Source of the DNA: Anaerolineae bacterium
GTDB taxonomy: Bacteria > Chloroflexota > Anaerolineae > UBA1429
NCBI GenBank assembly: GCA_007123335.1
Contig: SKLG01000322.1
Coordinates: 1-7,230, forward strand
Length of the DNA stretch: 7,230 nt
Reading direction: 5' to 3'
Shown here: positions 6,179 to 7,230 of the stretch, in pieces
Numbering within the stretch: the stretch's first letter is position 1
Layout of the letters: every line of letters begins with the position of its first letter
The notes under the pieces: model-generated
Database searches by the model: none
Told to the model about the DNA's origin: nothing
The model's input: only the letters and a program-made list of their open reading frames with translations
Program-made: the position numbers and the translations under genes

Positions 6179-6207
6179 TTGCTGTTGGTTTCGCCGCATG
6201 GTATCAT
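6179..6207 (+). promoter_or_regulatory. Candidate promoter for the epimerase gene
   Basis: TTGCTG (6179-6184) and TATCAT (6202-6207) are separated by 17 nt. They match the sigma70 -35 and -10 consensus at three and five of six positions. Transcription would start near 6214, about 30 nt before the ATG at 6243, and downstream of the inverted repeat. The -35 match is weak, so this is tentative. Confidence 0.35.
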
Positions 6208-6242
6208 CCCTTGCGCTGCCAGTCCACTCGGGAGGAGGAGCG

Positions 6243-7230
6243 ATGCAAACGGCTAGATTGCTGCAACTGCGCGATATGTACCGTCGGGCGCTGTTGGAGG
6301 ATGTGATCCCCTTTTGGCTGCGCCACTCGTTGGATCGCGAATATGGGGGCTATCTCACCTGCCTGGATCGCGAGGGGGCGGTCTATAACACGGACAAGCA
6401 GATGTGGATGCAGGCCCGCGAGGTGTGGCTGTTCAGCACGCTGTACCATCGCGTCGAGGGTGTGGAGAGCGATGTGCGCGAGGCGTGGCTGGACGCGGCG
6501 CGGCTGGGCTATCGCTTCCTGGATGAGCATGGCTATGCCCCCGATGGGCGGATGTACTTTCTCGTGACCCGCGACGGCCGGCCGCTGCGCCGACGGCGGT
6601 ATCTGTTCACCGAGACGTTCGGGGTCATCGCCGGCGCTGCGTATGCGGCGGCCAGCGGCGAAGAGGGGGCGCTGGCCCGCGCGGTGGAGACGTACGAGCT
6701 GCTGGTGCGGTTGAGCCGCATCTCCGGGGCGCTGGCGCCCAAGGTGAACCCGCAGACGCGGGCGACGAGGGCGCTGGCTATGCCGATGATCCTGCTGGCG
6801 ACGACGCAAGAGCTGCGCCAGGCAGCGCCAGGCCCGCTGTGCGATCGGGTTGCCGCCGAGGCGGTGGAGGAGATCACCGGCTTGTTCCTCAAGCGGGAGG
6901 AGCGGGCGCTGCACGAGGTGGTGGGACCGCAGGGGCAGCGCCTCGACTCGCCGGAAGGTCGGCTGGTGAACCCCGGCCACGCCATCGAAAGCGCCTGGTT
7001 CCTGCTCCACGAGGCGATGGCGCGGGAGAACGCCGGGGAGGATGCGGGCGCCATCCAGGAGGCTGCGCTGGACATCCTGCGCTGGTCGCTGGACTGGGGC
7101 TGGGATCGTGAGCACGGCGGGTTGCTCTATTTCGTCGATATCGAGAACAAGCCGCCGGAGCAGCTCGAATGGGACATGAAGCTGTGGTGGCCGCACACCG
7201 AGGCGCTATACGCGACGCTGCTGGCCTACC
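6243..7230 (+). CDS. AGE family epimerase/isomerase (N-acylglucosamine 2-epimerase-like), 3' end outside window
   Basis: The frame runs open from ATG 6243 to the window end, giving 329 residues of a family usually near 390-400, so roughly 60-70 are missing. GGAGG at 6231-6235 precedes the start by 7 nt. AGE-family (alpha/alpha)6-barrel motifs are visible in order: EYGGY (33-37), KQMWMQAREVWLFS (52-65, with Arg59), FTETFG (122-127), NPGHAIESAWFLLHEA (243-258, with His246 and Glu249) and KLWWPHTEAL (313-322, with His318). Arg59, His246 and Glu249 align with known active-site positions. The second catalytic His near the C-terminus of characterised epimerases would lie past the window. Known members interconvert N-acetylglucosamine and N-acetylmannosamine, or epimerise or isomerise mannose, cellobiose or sulfoquinovose-derived sugars; the substrate here is unassigned. 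The cofactor-free cytoplasmic enzyme and the divergent dehydrogenase point to a sugar pathway. Confidence 0.92.
   Translation, partial: MQTARLLQLRDMYRRALLEDVIPFWLRHSLDREYGGYLTCLDREGAVYNTDKQMWMQAREVWLFSTLYHRVEGVESDVREAWLDAARLGYRFLDEHGYAPDGRMYFLVTRDGRPLRRRRYLFTETFGVIAGAAYAAASGEEGALARAVETYELLVRLSRISGALAPKVNPQTRATRALAMPMILLATTQELRQAAPGPLCDRVAAEAVEEITGLFLKREERALHEVVGPQGQRLDSPEGRLVNPGHAIESAWFLLHEAMARENAGEDAGAIQEAALDILRWSLDWGWDREHGGLLYFVDIENKPPEQLEWDMKLWWPHTEALYATLLAY

Noticed and set aside
6062..6199. 46-residue N-terminal extension of the oxidoreductase
   Set aside because: The extension lacks family similarity, crosses the inverted repeat, and the ATG at 6061 has a good ribosome site immediately before the Rossmann strand.
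6204..7196. Minus-strand open frame (330 codons) opposite the epimerase
   Set aside because: It is the reverse-complement shadow of the AGE-family gene, rich in Arg, Gln and Pro, with no motif.
1..7230. CRISPR array, tRNA or rRNA, IS element
   Set aside because: No regularly spaced direct repeats, no cloverleaf or rRNA sequence, and no transposase frame or paired terminal repeats flanking one were seen.

Overview
This looks like ordinary chromosomal DNA from a GC-rich bacterium. It carries two blocks of metabolic or transport genes separated by a cluster of small genes of toxin-antitoxin (TA) type. The mix of an ABC exporter, a UPF0175/DUF3368 pair, an MNT nucleotidyltransferase, DUF2283, a Gfo/Idh/MocA dehydrogenase and an AGE-family epimerase is the kind seen in Chloroflexota and other environmental bacteria. 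That placement is a weak inference from gene content, not from any marker gene.

Layout. On the + strand, 1-260 is the C-terminal end of an O-methyltransferase. It is followed after 24 nt by a complete ABC exporter half-transporter (285-2084), probably in the same operon. A strong hairpin (2183-2220) lies between this block and the convergent minus-strand genes. From about 2232 to 3883 all supported genes are on the minus strand and are small. They are a PIN-domain toxin of the DUF3368 type with its UPF0175 antitoxin (coupled by an ATGA overlap and preceded by a good sigma70-like promoter), and an MNT-type nucleotidyltransferase with a DUF2283 protein (also joined by an ATGA overlap). The second pair looks decayed: the DUF2283 frame is broken by what appears to be a one-base deletion after codon 4, and the nucleotidyltransferase has a TTG start and has lost the Gly of its Gly-Ser motif. 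This stretch is visibly less GC-rich than its flanks, which suits acquired DNA.

A minus-strand alpha/beta hydrolase (3984-4793) and a minus-strand Gfo/Idh/MocA oxidoreductase (4904-6061) follow. The oxidoreductase is divergent from an N-acylglucosamine 2-epimerase family gene (6243 to beyond the window end). The pair suggests amino-sugar or other sugar metabolism. The 181-nt divergent intergenic region holds a long GC-rich imperfect inverted repeat (6094-6168).

I found no RNA genes, CRISPR array, insertion sequence or convincing novel system. The best leads are the frameshifted DUF2283 gene inside a degenerate MNT/DUF2283 pair, and the large palindromic element at 6094-6168.
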